Below, piece after piece: positions 28,961 through 38,928 of a stretch of 64,000 bases of DNA (position 1 is its first letter; every line of letters begins with the position of its first letter). The translations under genes were made by a program, and so were the position numbers. The notes under the pieces were generated by a model. It made no database searches and had not been told where the DNA came from. It saw nothing but the letters and a program-made list of their open reading frames with translations. Source of the DNA: Bacteroidota bacterium (GTDB taxonomy: Bacteria; Bacteroidota; Bacteroidia; UKL13-3). The stretch covers positions 128,957-192,956 of the forward strand of contig JAIXWD010000005.1 of assembly GCA_027482225.1 (NCBI GenBank). Direction: 5' to 3'.

Positions 28961-28988
28961 AAAAAACGGAGGCTTAAAAACCTCCGTT
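28961..28988 (-). terminator. Terminator of the 2-oxoglutarate dehydrogenase E1 gene
   Basis: AACGGAGG (28965-28972) pairs with CCTCCGTT (28981-28988). On the minus strand a T run follows. It sits between sucA and the DUF1624 gene and ends just before the latter's ATG. Confidence 0.8.
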
Positions 28989-28999
28989 ATATTAACTTA

Positions 29000-31723
29000 T
29001 TATTTAACATCAAATGCTTCATCAACTATTTGAAGTTGCTCCTTGGCATGTACTTTACTAAAACCTGTGGCTGGAGAAGCACTTGCTTTACGTGAAATTA
29101 ATCGCAACTTAAAATTCTCTTCTCTACGTAATAAATATGTCCAGCTACCCATGTTTTTAGGCTCTTCTTGTACCCAGCAAAACTCTGCTCCACTGTATTT
29201 AGCAAAAACATCATCCATTTCCTTTTCAGGCATCGGATAAATTTGCTCTAAGCGAACAATAGCCACATCTTTTCTATTGTCTTTTTGTTGACGTTCTAAC
29301 AAATCGAAGTAAATTTTACCACTGCAAAACAATACGCGCTTAACATCTTTTGCCTTTACGCTATCATCATCAATTAATTGTTGAAATCCAAGTTGAGTGA
29401 AATCTTCAAGCTTACTTACACAAGCTGGATGACGCAATAAACTCTTTGGTGTCATCACTACCAATGGCAAGCGTGTTGTGCGATGCAATTGTCTGCGTAA
29501 TGCATGGAAATAATTTGCAGGTGTTGTGATGTTACAAACTTGTATATTCCAATTTGCACACAGTTGTAAAAAGCGTTCTAACCTTGCAGACGAATGCTCT
29601 GGTCCTTGTCCTTCATATCCATGAGGTAACATCATAACCAAACCACTGTATGTTTTCCATTTTGCTTCTGCGCTACTGATGTATTGATCAATAATAATTT
29701 GAGCACCATTTGCGAAATCACCAAACTGGGCTTCCCAAATCGTTAAATCATTAGGCGTAATCATACTAAATCCGTATTCAAAACCCAGTACTGCATACTC
29801 CGATAAAAGCGAATTGTAAAACTCAACATTGGCTTTTTTATCTTCACCTAAACTATCAAATATATTGTGCGATAATTCACTTTCTTCCTGTTTAATAATA
29901 GCATGTCGGTGCGAGAAAGTTCCACGTTCAACATCTTGCCCTGTCATTCGAACAGCATGACCCTCTTTAGCCAAAGTTGCGTATGCCATCAACTCGCCCA
30001 TAGCCCAATCATAGTTATCGTTTTTGATCATATTTTTACGATCTTTAAACAACTTTTCTACTTTACTAAAGGCTTTAAAGCCCTCAGGTATATTGGTTAT
30101 TTTATCTGCAAGTGATAGAAACAATTTTTTATCAATGGCAGTTTTAGGTTGATTCTCGAAATCTTTATCTGTAGCGCCATGAAAACCATCCCAAATCTCT
30201 TCAATAAATGAACGAACAGCTGGTTTTTCTGCCGCTTTGGCTTGTTCTAGTTTTTGCTGTAATAGACCACGGAATTCTTTTTCCATTTCCTTAGCCAAAT
30301 CAGCCTCAACACTTCCAGCACTTAGTAATTTTTGATTGTAAATTTCACGTGGATTTGGATGCGCACCAATGGCTTTGTATAAAAGTGGTTGAGTAAAACG
30401 AGGTTCGTCACCTTCGTTATGGCCATATTTACGGTATCCTAATAAATCAATAAATACATCCGTGTTAAATTCTTGGCGGTATTCCATAGCCAACTTAACT
30501 GTATATACTACAGCTTCAACATCATCAGCATTAACATGGAAAACAGGGCTTAATGTGGTTTTAGCAACGTCTGTACAATATGTACTTGTACGAGCATCGT
30601 GGTAATTGGTAGTAAAGCCGATTTGGTTGTTGGTAACAATATGTATACTACCGCCAACATTGTATGCTTTCAAACCAGCCATTTGTACCATTTCGTATAC
30701 AACACCTTGACCTGCAATAGAGGCATCACCATGAATTATAATCGGTGCTACTTTGTCTATATCACCTCCATGTTTTTTATCAAGTTTAGCACGAGCTAAA
30801 CCCTTCACAACAGGGCCCACAGTTTCTAAATGAGAAGGATTTGGAGCTACACTTAAATTCACTTTTTTACCTGTAGAAGTAATAATCTCTGTGGCATAAC
30901 CTAAATGGTATTTAACGTCACCTTCAAAAAGTGCTTCTTCTAGAGCATCACCTTCAAACTCTTTAAATATTTGTTCGTAGGTTTTATTTAAAATATTGGC
31001 CAATACATTTAAACGACCACGGTGAGCCATACCTAGAACAAATTCTTGCACACCCAATTCAGCACCATATTGAATAACAGAATCTAGCGCAGGAATAAGC
31101 GTTTCCAAGCCTTCTAAAGAAAATCGTTTTTGACCAACAAATTTGGTATGAATGAAATTCTCGAATATGGTTGCCTGATTTAACTTACCTAAGATATGAC
31201 GCTTTTCGTCAATACTACATTTAGGCGTGTTACGAACAGATTCCATTTTTTTCTTAAGCCAATCTATTTTACGTGGTTCACGCACATACACAAATTCAGC
31301 ACCTATACTTTGACAATATGTTTGCTCTAATAGCGTAATAATGTCTTTCAATTTTGCAACACCCAAACCAACCTCAAAACCTGCATTAAATGTCTTATCC
31401 ATATCAGCAGGTTCCAAACCAAAGTTTTTAAAATCTAAAGTTGGTTCATACTTCCTACGTTCGCGAACAGGATTTGTTTTAGTAAATAAATGTCCACGAG
31501 AACGGTAACCTTGTATAAGATTTAAAACATTTATTTCTTTTAATGCATCTTGGCTTAAAGTAACACCTTTGGTATTGCCATCAAATTTTTGTTGACCTAA
31601 TTCGAAGCCTTCAAAAAATTTCTTCCAGCCAAAATCTACCGATTCGTTGTTTGCTAAATATTGTTGATATAAATCTTCTATTGCATTTACATCAGCATTT
31701 GAAATATATGAGAATTTATCCAT
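29000..31723 (-). CDS. sucA: 2-oxoglutarate dehydrogenase E1 component
   Basis: 907 residues from the ATG at 31723 (MDKFSYISNADV); the frame runs 15 codons further, but the family starts here. The thiamin-diphosphate E1 subunit of the TCA-cycle complex. Visible: an N-terminal OGDH segment (YQQYLANNESVDFGWKKFF), IDEKRHILGKL, MAHRGRLNVLANI, the ThDP-binding GDASIAGQGVVYE and NNQIGFTTN, GYRKYGHNEGDEPRFTQP, the C-terminal transketolase part with MTGQDVERGTFSHRHA and ERFLQLC, and an acceptor-like end PRxxLxxSPATGF. The E2 gene (sucB) is not adjacent in the window. A probable promoter is at 31747-31779. Confidence 0.98.
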   Translation of the reverse strand: MDKFSYISNADVNAIEDLYQQYLANNESVDFGWKKFFEGFELGQQKFDGNTKGVTLSQDALKEINVLNLIQGYRSRGHLFTKTNPVRERRKYEPTLDFKNFGLEPADMDKTFNAGFEVGLGVAKLKDIITLLEQTYCQSIGAEFVYVREPRKIDWLKKKMESVRNTPKCSIDEKRHILGKLNQATIFENFIHTKFVGQKRFSLEGLETLIPALDSVIQYGAELGVQEFVLGMAHRGRLNVLANILNKTYEQIFKEFEGDALEEALFEGDVKYHLGYATEIITSTGKKVNLSVAPNPSHLETVGPVVKGLARAKLDKKHGGDIDKVAPIIIHGDASIAGQGVVYEMVQMAGLKAYNVGGSIHIVTNNQIGFTTNYHDARTSTYCTDVAKTTLSPVFHVNADDVEAVVYTVKLAMEYRQEFNTDVFIDLLGYRKYGHNEGDEPRFTQPLLYKAIGAHPNPREIYNQKLLSAGSVEADLAKEMEKEFRGLLQQKLEQAKAAEKPAVRSFIEEIWDGFHGATDKDFENQPKTAIDKKLFLSLADKITNIPEGFKAFSKVEKLFKDRKNMIKNDNYDWAMGELMAYATLAKEGHAVRMTGQDVERGTFSHRHAIIKQEESELSHNIFDSLGEDKKANVEFYNSLLSEYAVLGFEYGFSMITPNDLTIWEAQFGDFANGAQIIIDQYISSAEAKWKTYSGLVMMLPHGYEGQGPEHSSARLERFLQLCANWNIQVCNITTPANYFHALRRQLHRTTRLPLVVMTPKSLLRHPACVSKLEDFTQLGFQQLIDDDSVKAKDVKRVLFCSGKIYFDLLERQQKDNRKDVAIVRLEQIYPMPEKEMDDVFAKYSGAEFCWVQEEPKNMGSWTYLLRREENFKLRLISRKASASPATGFSKVHAKEQLQIVDEAFDVK

Positions 31724-31746
31724 GACTGCGTTAAGAATTTTAGATG

Positions 31747-31779
31747 CGAATATATAGTTTCTAGGCACAAGTGCACAAA
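31747..31779 (-). promoter_or_regulatory. Probable sucA promoter
   Basis: Minus strand TTTG (31776-31779), 21 bases, TATATTCG (31747-31754). The -7 element differs from consensus at one position. The same TATATTCG occurs before the DUF2795 gene at 45448-45455. Confidence 0.5.
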
Positions 31780-32023
31780 TAATGCGTGGTGTATTTTAGC
31801 TTTAGAAATCAATATTTTAGGCAAGACCTAAATTTATTTTGTATCTATTTCAACATTTTTTTTGCAACAATTAGCTCATTAAGAAATAGATAGTGTAGTT
31901 AGCCAATAAAATCCATAATGAATATGTTATCTGATCTTGTAAATTAATTATTTGCGATTGCGCAACTATTTTTAGTTTTATTTCACGTTTCTTTTCCTAA
32001 TTTTAACTTTTATTTGAAAAACT
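31780..32023. other. Intergenic region between sucA and the beta-helix protein gene
   Basis: AT-rich. It must hold the promoter of the 32024 gene, but only a weak -7-like TTTATTTG at 32009-32016 was seen. No gene or RNA was recognised. Confidence 0.5.
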
Positions 32024-35000
32024 ATGAGTTTAAAATATTACATACGTTTATTTACTTTTTTGTTGATTATCAGCATTAAAACCGAAGCTCAGACCATAAC
32101 AAACTATGCTTTTAGTTCATCACAGAGTGTATACTTGCCGTTAACTGGCGCAAATACTCCATCGCTTACAGGTGGTGATTTTGACGAAGGATGGTACTCA
32201 CGTATACCAATAGGTTTTGAGTTTTGGTTTATGGGTAACTTAATAACCGAAGTTCACGCTAGTACCAATGGTTTGCTATCTCTATCCACGATTCAGCCAA
32301 CTGCAGCTGCGTCAAACAATAACCTTTCTACATTTTCTGGATCATTTAATAGGCCTATAATTGCTCCGCTTTGGGACAACTTAGATGTAGATACCTTGTC
32401 AGGAGCTTTATTTTCATACCTAACAACAGGAACGGCACCCAATAGAGTATTTACTGCAGAGTGGAAAAATGCAGAGTGGAATTGGTTTGCAAACGCAGCA
32501 ACTATATCTTTCCAAGTTAGGTTATATGAATCGAGCGGAGTTATTGAATACATTTATAACCCAGAAACGGGAACATTATTTTCACCTTCAGCATCGATTG
32601 GTATAGGAGGGGCTGTAAATAATCAATTTCTTTCGCTAAGCAATAGTAGTGCAACACCTAACATTAGCAGCACAGTTTCTACTAATAACATTAATTCAAA
32701 ACCATTATCAGGGCAACAATATACATTTACCCCTCCAATTCCCAGCAGTGTATCTAGTATTAACTTTAGCAATTTAACACCTACGTCAATTACTGTAAAT
32801 TGGACAGCTGTAACTGGTGCAGTTAAATATGCCGTTTTCCAATCAATAGATAATGTAAATTTCACTTACAGCGGAAATAGTATTAGCAATAGTTTACTTG
32901 TAAACGGTTTATTTCCAAGCACAACATATTACTTCAAAGTATACAGTATTTCAGAGGGAGCATACGGAATAAATCCCGCTTCAGGATTTGCCACTACTCA
33001 AAATGGCGTGGTATCAGGGGTAATTAGTATACCGACTCAAGCAGCCTCAATTACTTCTGTTTTAGACTCTATAAAACAATATGGTATTGGAGGTCCAGTT
33101 ACTATCGAATTACAGAATAGTTATTTGCCTACATTTGAGAGATTCCCAATTACATTAAGTGATACATTGGGCACATCAGCTAATGCACCATTGGTAATTA
33201 GGGCATCATCGGGTTCTACTAACGTAGAAATTTATTCATCCCAAAATAGTTTTGCAACCATACTATTTACAGGTGCTAGATTTATAACTATAGATGGTAG
33301 ACCCGGAGGTTTGGGGGTTGATAGGGCATTAACCATTAGAGCGCCCAATAATGGAAATGCAATAGAAATCTATTCGTCTAACAACAATCAAACCAATGTA
33401 GAAATCAAATATTTAAACTTGAAGGCAGCAACTGGTGCTGTGAATATTCCAGCGTTATTAGAAATATACGGTTATAATAACAACCTATCATCAAACATCA
33501 ATATTAATAACTGTTTTATAGGTGATTCAAATATTGTATCTAACATGGGAATCAGAATCTTTTCATTCAATCAATCAAATACACATAATAATATCATAAC
33601 CGATAACATTATATTCAATACAGGCAGTAATTTTACCGGATATGGAATAAACATCACTGGAAACAATAACAATACTTGGTTTATAGAGCGTAATCAATTC
33701 TTCAATTTATTACCATTAAGTGGTGCATCATCTACACTAAACTATTATGCTATTTATGTTTCGGGGGCAAATGCTCATATTAAAAATAACTTTATAGGTG
33801 GATCAGAAATAAATTGCGGTGGTGCTGCTTTTGAGGTTGGTCCTGCTGCAAATAATAACTTGTATTATGGTATTTTCTTTGCTGGAACAACCAATCAATT
33901 TGCCAATATCCAAGGTAATACTATTGCTAACTTTTTTTGGCCAGGCACATCAGTTCAACCATGGACAGGCATATTCATACAAAGTGGGCGAGCCTTTATA
34001 GGTGATACTTTAGGAAATGTAATTGGTAACCCACTTAGTGGAAACACATCAATTTTTGTTCTTTCTCAAACCATACTTGGTTCACCTGTAGCATATGGAA
34101 TAAGGACTATTACCAACGGAAACGTAATTATTAAGAATAATAATATTTCGGCCATTAATGCAACAGGTGTTAATGCTACTTTTCCGTGTGGAGTAAATGC
34201 CATAAATGTATCAAATACCACACAAGCAAATATAAGCGATAACATAATTGGAAGTACGACCTTTTCTAACTCGGTTCGAGCGGCATCTCCAAATGGATTT
34301 TACCCTCAAACTGCAATAGGTATCGTTGTTACATCCAACAATTTTGGCACGCTAAATATCACCAACAATACCATTGCAAATCTTGGCAACTCTAGCACAT
34401 CAACTTCTTTACAAAATTATGCCTCTGCCATTTTCGTTACTGGAAATTTGTCAGCTAATATTAATAATAATAATATCAATAATATTTTTTCAGCAAGCGG
34501 TAATCCTTCGGCAAATGGAATTACTTCGCTTACGGGTATTTATTATAATACCACTTCAAGTGTATCAACTTCAATAAATAACAATCGTATTCACACACTC
34601 AGAACCACATCAACAAATACTCCAGCCTCATGTATTGGTATTAATGTGATTTCTACAAGTGGAAATACAATAAACGTGGATAGAAACTTTATACATAGTT
34701 TCAGTACAACATCTTCATCTTTACTAGCCAATATGTGTGCATTGTATTTGCAAGAAGGAATAATAAATGCGACTAATAATATGATTAGACTAGGCATTGA
34801 TCATAACGGACAAAGCAATAATATGAGTAATCCAATTATTGGAATAAACAAAGTTACAAGTTACAATACCAGCATAATAAATAATAGTGTATACATTGGA
34901 GGAACTGCAACTGGTACAACAGCAATTAATACATACGCCTTTAGGAAATCCACTGATGGTTATGATGAAGTAAAGAATAATATTTTTATTAATCAACGTA

Positions 35001-35944
35001 GTAATTCAACTACAGGTGGTAAGCATTATGCTATGGGTTTTAATACTGTAAATAATGTTGCCTCTAACAACAATCTATTTCTGGCTTCTGGAAATAACGG
35101 AAGATTATTTCAACTTGGCTCTGTTGATTTTAATACTAGACTTTCTTGGTTTACATCAACATCATTAGATGATAACAGTGACAGTGCTCAAATGTATTTT
35201 ATAAATCCAACAGGAAATGCCAATAATGTTGACTTACATATAAATGCAGGAATACCGACTAAGGTGGAAGGGAATGGGGCTACAACATTCCTAATTACAG
35301 ATTTCGATGGAGATTCTCGTTTAGGTTTAACACCAAACGATATTGGTGCCGATGCAGGTAACTTCATCAAGTTAACAATTAATCCGGTTCCTGTAGAATG
35401 GCTTTGGATTAAAGGGGAGAAAAATAATCATGATGCCAATATTTCATGGAAGGTCTCATCACAACTAAACAACCAAATGTATTATGTTGAACGTTCTTTC
35501 GATGCTAAAGAGTTTACTGCCCTTCATAAAATTAATGGTGACGGAACATTATACATACCCAAAGAATATAGCTATACAGACAACGATGTATTCAGCGAGG
35601 CCAATATGGTTGTTTATTACAGGATTACTCAATTTGATTACAGTGGAAAGTTTAGTCACTCAAATGTTATAAGTGTCTCGAACTTTAAAACAATTAAAGA
35701 ATCTACACAAATTTGGCCTAATCCTGCTAATGAAAAATTATTTATTAAACTACCAGCTGAAATAACCGGTAAAAGTGTTAATTTATCTATAACAGACATG
35801 AGCGGAATGTTGGTTTACAATCAAAAAACAGACTACGAAACTTTAATTGAATTGGATATAAAATCGTTAAAGCCTGGTATTTATTTTACTAGCGTAAAAA
35901 TTGATGATGAAGTACCAACGAACAAAAAAATAATTATCGAATAA
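32024..35944 (+). CDS. Large secreted beta-helix protein with fibronectin III domain and T9SS type A sorting signal
   Basis: 1306 residues. Signal peptide 1-22 (cut after EAQ). Residues about 25-235 are a beta-sandwich (FEFWFMGNLITEVHASTNGLLSL, read in parts; FSGSFNRPIIAPLWDNLD) of the kind seen in nidogen-like extracellular domains. A fibronectin III domain follows (about 240-325, SITVNWTAVTGAVKYAVFQS). The long middle (about 330-1080) is an Asn-rich right-handed beta-helix with many NNN-I and N-I-x-N repeats. The C-terminus (about 1225-1306) is the T9SS type A domain, with IWPNPANEKL, SGMLVYN and LKPGIYF. Exported, then anchored to or released from the surface by T9SS. Likely adhesive; no catalytic residues can be assigned. 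Confidence 0.9.
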   Translation: MSLKYYIRLFTFLLIISIKTEAQTITNYAFSSSQSVYLPLTGANTPSLTGGDFDEGWYSRIPIGFEFWFMGNLITEVHASTNGLLSLSTIQPTAAASNNNLSTFSGSFNRPIIAPLWDNLDVDTLSGALFSYLTTGTAPNRVFTAEWKNAEWNWFANAATISFQVRLYESSGVIEYIYNPETGTLFSPSASIGIGGAVNNQFLSLSNSSATPNISSTVSTNNINSKPLSGQQYTFTPPIPSSVSSINFSNLTPTSITVNWTAVTGAVKYAVFQSIDNVNFTYSGNSISNSLLVNGLFPSTTYYFKVYSISEGAYGINPASGFATTQNGVVSGVISIPTQAASITSVLDSIKQYGIGGPVTIELQNSYLPTFERFPITLSDTLGTSANAPLVIRASSGSTNVEIYSSQNSFATILFTGARFITIDGRPGGLGVDRALTIRAPNNGNAIEIYSSNNNQTNVEIKYLNLKAATGAVNIPALLEIYGYNNNLSSNININNCFIGDSNIVSNMGIRIFSFNQSNTHNNIITDNIIFNTGSNFTGYGINITGNNNNTWFIERNQFFNLLPLSGASSTLNYYAIYVSGANAHIKNNFIGGSEINCGGAAFEVGPAANNNLYYGIFFAGTTNQFANIQGNTIANFFWPGTSVQPWTGIFIQSGRAFIGDTLGNVIGNPLSGNTSIFVLSQTILGSPVAYGIRTITNGNVIIKNNNISAINATGVNATFPCGVNAINVSNTTQANISDNIIGSTTFSNSVRAASPNGFYPQTAIGIVVTSNNFGTLNITNNTIANLGNSSTSTSLQNYASAIFVTGNLSANINNNNINNIFSASGNPSANGITSLTGIYYNTTSSVSTSINNNRIHTLRTTSTNTPASCIGINVISTSGNTINVDRNFIHSFSTTSSSLLANMCALYLQEGIINATNNMIRLGIDHNGQSNNMSNPIIGINKVTSYNTSIINNSVYIGGTATGTTAINTYAFRKSTDGYDEVKNNIFINQRSNSTTGGKHYAMGFNTVNNVASNNNLFLASGNNGRLFQLGSVDFNTRLSWFTSTSLDDNSDSAQMYFINPTGNANNVDLHINAGIPTKVEGNGATTFLITDFDGDSRLGLTPNDIGADAGNFIKLTINPVPVEWLWIKGEKNNHDANISWKVSSQLNNQMYYVERSFDAKEFTALHKINGDGTLYIPKEYSYTDNDVFSEANMVVYYRITQFDYSGKFSHSNVISVSNFKTIKESTQIWPNPANEKLFIKLPAEITGKSVNLSITDMSGMLVYNQKTDYETLIELDIKSLKPGIYFTSVKIDDEVPTNKKIIIE

Positions 35945-35945
35945 T

Positions 35946-35975
35946 AAAATGGCTCCTATTAAGGAGCCATTTTAC
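35946..35975. terminator. Shared terminator between convergent genes
   Basis: AAAATGGCTCCT (35946-35957) pairs perfectly with AGGAGCCATTTT (35962-35973) over a 4-base loop. It lies between the beta-helix gene stop and the stop of the TPR gene at 35978. Confidence 0.9.
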
Positions 35976-35977
35976 TT

Positions 35978-36892
35978 TTATCTGCCACAAAACTTTTTTA
36001 AATACATTAGCGCTTCTGTATAACCTAAGTTAACAGCTTCTTGTAGGTCAGCACAACCGCGTTCTTGTTGGTTAACTTCTAACTTACTCAAACCCCTCTT
36101 AAAATAAGCCAATTCGAAATCGGGACGTAATGCCAAACAAACATCGAAAGCATCAATAGCCTTAGCATAATTGCGCGATAAGTGATATACATTGCCTAGC
36201 CCAAACCAAGCGTGAACATTTTTTTCGTTACGCTGAATGATTCGCTCATAGATTTTCTCGGCATCCTTAAACCGCTTCAAGCCAATTAAAGCTAAGCCCC
36301 TATTTATAAACTGCTGTTCGTTATATTGTGTAATTTTTAGCGAGCTGTCTATATCGCCTAATGCTAAATAATACTGCTGCGTTTTTAAATATAAATTTCC
36401 TCTTGCCTGTAATGCCAATACAAATATCGAATCAATATTTAAAGCTTCCGTTAATGCGTTTATTCCATCATGATAACTTCCAATTTGTTGGTAAGTAAGC
36501 CCAAGATAATACCAATTCGTTTTGTCATCGGGTAACATTCGGCAAACATCCTCCCACTCGTATCTTGCCGATTTGTATTCTTTAGCATAATAATAACAAA
36601 GCGCTCGCTTTTTATAAATACGTTTATTTCCTTTTAATAAGAATAAACTCTCTGTGTAACGTTGAGCTGCATTGCCAAACAAACTCATTTCATAATAGGC
36701 ATCACCACATAATTCTAAGGCTACAGTATCTTGTTGATGATATTTCAAGTAATCATCAAGTAAAACCACAATTGTTGCATAATTTTTCTGACCAAACAAA
36801 TTGTTACATGTGTTTAATGTATCTTGTGCTTGCGTTTTTACTAATACCAATACGAAGCATAATACAATAAGGTAATTCAATTTATTCATCAA
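35978..36892 (-). CDS. Exported TPR protein
   Basis: 304 residues. It has a signal peptide (about 1-23, cut after TQAQ) and then seven or so TPR units (LELCGDAYYEMSLFGNAAQRY, ALCYYYAKEYKSARYEW, YYLGLTYQQIGSYHDGINAL and so on, each read in part) to the end. Probably periplasmic or outer-membrane associated. Its ATG overlaps the last 4 bases of the histidine kinase gene, so the two are translationally coupled, and it ends at the shared terminator. Coupling to the kinase suggests a role in, or a product of, the same signalling unit. No enzyme domain. Confidence 0.85.
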   Translation of the reverse strand: MMNKLNYLIVLCFVLVLVKTQAQDTLNTCNNLFGQKNYATIVVLLDDYLKYHQQDTVALELCGDAYYEMSLFGNAAQRYTESLFLLKGNKRIYKKRALCYYYAKEYKSARYEWEDVCRMLPDDKTNWYYLGLTYQQIGSYHDGINALTEALNIDSIFVLALQARGNLYLKTQQYYLALGDIDSSLKITQYNEQQFINRGLALIGLKRFKDAEKIYERIIQRNEKNVHAWFGLGNVYHLSRNYAKAIDAFDVCLALRPDFELAYFKRGLSKLEVNQQERGCADLQEAVNLGYTEALMYLKKFCGR

Positions 36893-38925
36893 GCCTCTGT
36901 AGGTAGTGTAATTTGAAAGATACTTCCATTGCCTTCGGAACTGCTAACCGATATTGTTCCTTTATTTTGTTCAATAAACTCTTTGCATAATAGAAGACCT
37001 AATCCAGTACCTTTTTCATTTGCTGTTCCTAAGGTAGAAGGATTAATGTTTTTAGTAAATAATTGCTCAATAGCAGAAGCACTTATTCCAACTCCTGTAT
37101 CAGTTACAAAAATTTGCACTTGTTTATCCAATTGTGTTGATGAAACTGTTATGTTTCCACCTGAATTTGTAAATTTAATAGCGTTTGAAATTAAGTTGCG
37201 AAGCACCAAATTAATCATATCTTCATCTGCAAACACCAGATGATTTTTTTGTACTTGATTAAGCAAATGGATTCCTTTTTGGTGGGCAGTTCCGCCTAAT
37301 AGACCAAAGTTAGACTCAACCACTTGATTTACATTTAAGCGCTGAGGTTTAGCCTTAATACCATTAACTTGTGCTTGCGCCCAAATCAATAAATTTTCAA
37401 GTAAATCAATCGTATTTTCTACTGATGATGATATTTGTGAAGTGAGTTCGAAGGTGTCCTCATCTGATGTGTAATCTTTGTTTCCAACTAAATCGAAATA
37501 GAGTTTCATGGTTGTAAGGTTATTCCTTAAATCATGAGATATAATTGAAAAAAAACGATCCTTAACCATATTTAATTGCCCAAGCTCTTCTTTCTGTTTT
37601 GTAATTGCAACAGCAGTTTGCTCTAATTCCCGCTTCTGAATTTCTAAGCTTTTCGCAATATTTTTGTTTTGGGTGTATAAATAAATAAACACACTCAAAC
37701 CAAGTAAAACAAGCAACAATAGTATTGCAATGTAGTTTTTGGTTTGTCTTTCTCTAAGCAATTCCGAGGCTAGAATCTCTTGTTCTTTTTGCTGCAATTC
37801 AATTTGTTTTTGATCTTTCTCACTTTCATAACGAAGCTGTAAGTCGGCCAAACGAGCTAATGCACTATCGTTATACAACGAATCTTTTATTTCTTTACTT
37901 AGGTTTTGAAAAGTGGTGGCCTTATCTAACTTACTGGTTAATTTATAAAGCCTAGAAAGGGTTTCGTAAGCCATCTCCAGTTCAATTCGAAGGTTTGATG
38001 ATTTAGAAATTTGTTCAGCTTGTTTTGCAGAAAAAATGGCATTATCGTATAGCTTTTGTTGCTCGTAAGTTTGAGCTAAACCGTTGTAATTGGCTGCTTG
38101 CAAAGGCAACATATTTAGTTGCTTTGATATGATAAGGGATCGCTGATATTGAACTATTGCATCTTCGTAATTTTTTGACTCGTAGCTTATATTTCCGAGT
38201 TGAAGTAGTGTTGAAGCAACACCAGCCTTGTTATTCAACTCTTTGTACAACTTTAACGAACGAGTGAAATATTCTTTGGCCTTAACATAGTTAGCTTGTT
38301 TTACATACAAACTACCAACTTGATCATAGCTCATTAGGGTTTTAAACTTATCGCTAGAAGCCTCGTAAATACTTGTTGCCTTTAAGTTATATTCTAAAGC
38401 CTTGCTGAAATTATTTTGTTTAGCATAAATGGCCGACAAACCACTTAGCACATTTACCATACTGGTTTTATCATTTTGTGCCTCGTAAAACCTTAAAGCT
38501 TGAAGGTAATTATATAACGACTCACCTAAATTACCAATTATAAAATATGCGCCACCCAAAGCTGTTTGAGCTTTTGCTGTATTGGTTTCATTACCACTTT
38601 CAATACTAATTTGTAATGCATAACGATAACAATCAATGGCTTTATTCATATTACCAATACGGTAATACAAACTACCAAGATGTTGATTGATTTTACCACG
38701 CTCAATTTTATTATTTGATTTTTCGAGCGCCTGCTCTGCCCAATCTATAGACTTGGCAGGATTTGAATTGGCATACAGTTGTGATATTTTAAATTTTAAT
38801 TCACTTTGTTTTGTATCATCAGCTTGCTGTATGGCAAGCATTAAACTATCTATTTGCTGCTGTGGTTGCGCTTTGGCAAACAGCATACAACAGCCAATTA
38901 GAATTATTAATGTGAACCGAAACAC
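36889..38925 (-). CDS. TPR sensor histidine kinase
   Basis: 678 residues. Signal peptide (1-19, KAQ cut), periplasmic TPR units (about 35-350), a coiled coil, one membrane helix (398-418), a short coiled coil, then HisKA with ISHDLRNNLTT (phospho-acceptor His 464) and HATPase_c with the N box NLISNAIKFT, DTGVGIS and GTGLGL. This is the membrane TPR-kinase design common in Bacteroidota. Its partner regulator lies 3 bases upstream of its start. The ligand is likely a protein or peptide bound by the TPRs. Confidence 0.95.
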   Translation of the reverse strand: MFRFTLIILIGCCMLFAKAQPQQQIDSLMLAIQQADDTKQSELKFKISQLYANSNPAKSIDWAEQALEKSNNKIERGKINQHLGSLYYRIGNMNKAIDCYRYALQISIESGNETNTAKAQTALGGAYFIIGNLGESLYNYLQALRFYEAQNDKTSMVNVLSGLSAIYAKQNNFSKALEYNLKATSIYEASSDKFKTLMSYDQVGSLYVKQANYVKAKEYFTRSLKLYKELNNKAGVASTLLQLGNISYESKNYEDAIVQYQRSLIISKQLNMLPLQAANYNGLAQTYEQQKLYDNAIFSAKQAEQISKSSNLRIELEMAYETLSRLYKLTSKLDKATTFQNLSKEIKDSLYNDSALARLADLQLRYESEKDQKQIELQQKEQEILASELLRERQTKNYIAILLLLVLLGLSVFIYLYTQNKNIAKSLEIQKRELEQTAVAITKQKEELGQLNMVKDRFFSIISHDLRNNLTTMKLYFDLVGNKDYTSDEDTFELTSQISSSVENTIDLLENLLIWAQAQVNGIKAKPQRLNVNQVVESNFGLLGGTAHQKGIHLLNQVQKNHLVFADEDMINLVLRNLISNAIKFTNSGGNITVSSTQLDKQVQIFVTDTGVGISASAIEQLFTKNINPSTLGTANEKGTGLGLLLCKEFIEQNKGTISVSSSEGNGSIFQITLPTEA

Positions 38926-38928
38926 TCT

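Noticed and set aside
32000-35944. CRISPR or DNA tandem repeats in the beta-helix gene
   Set aside because: The repetition is at protein level (Asn-rich beta-helix turns); no regular DNA repeat with spacers is present.
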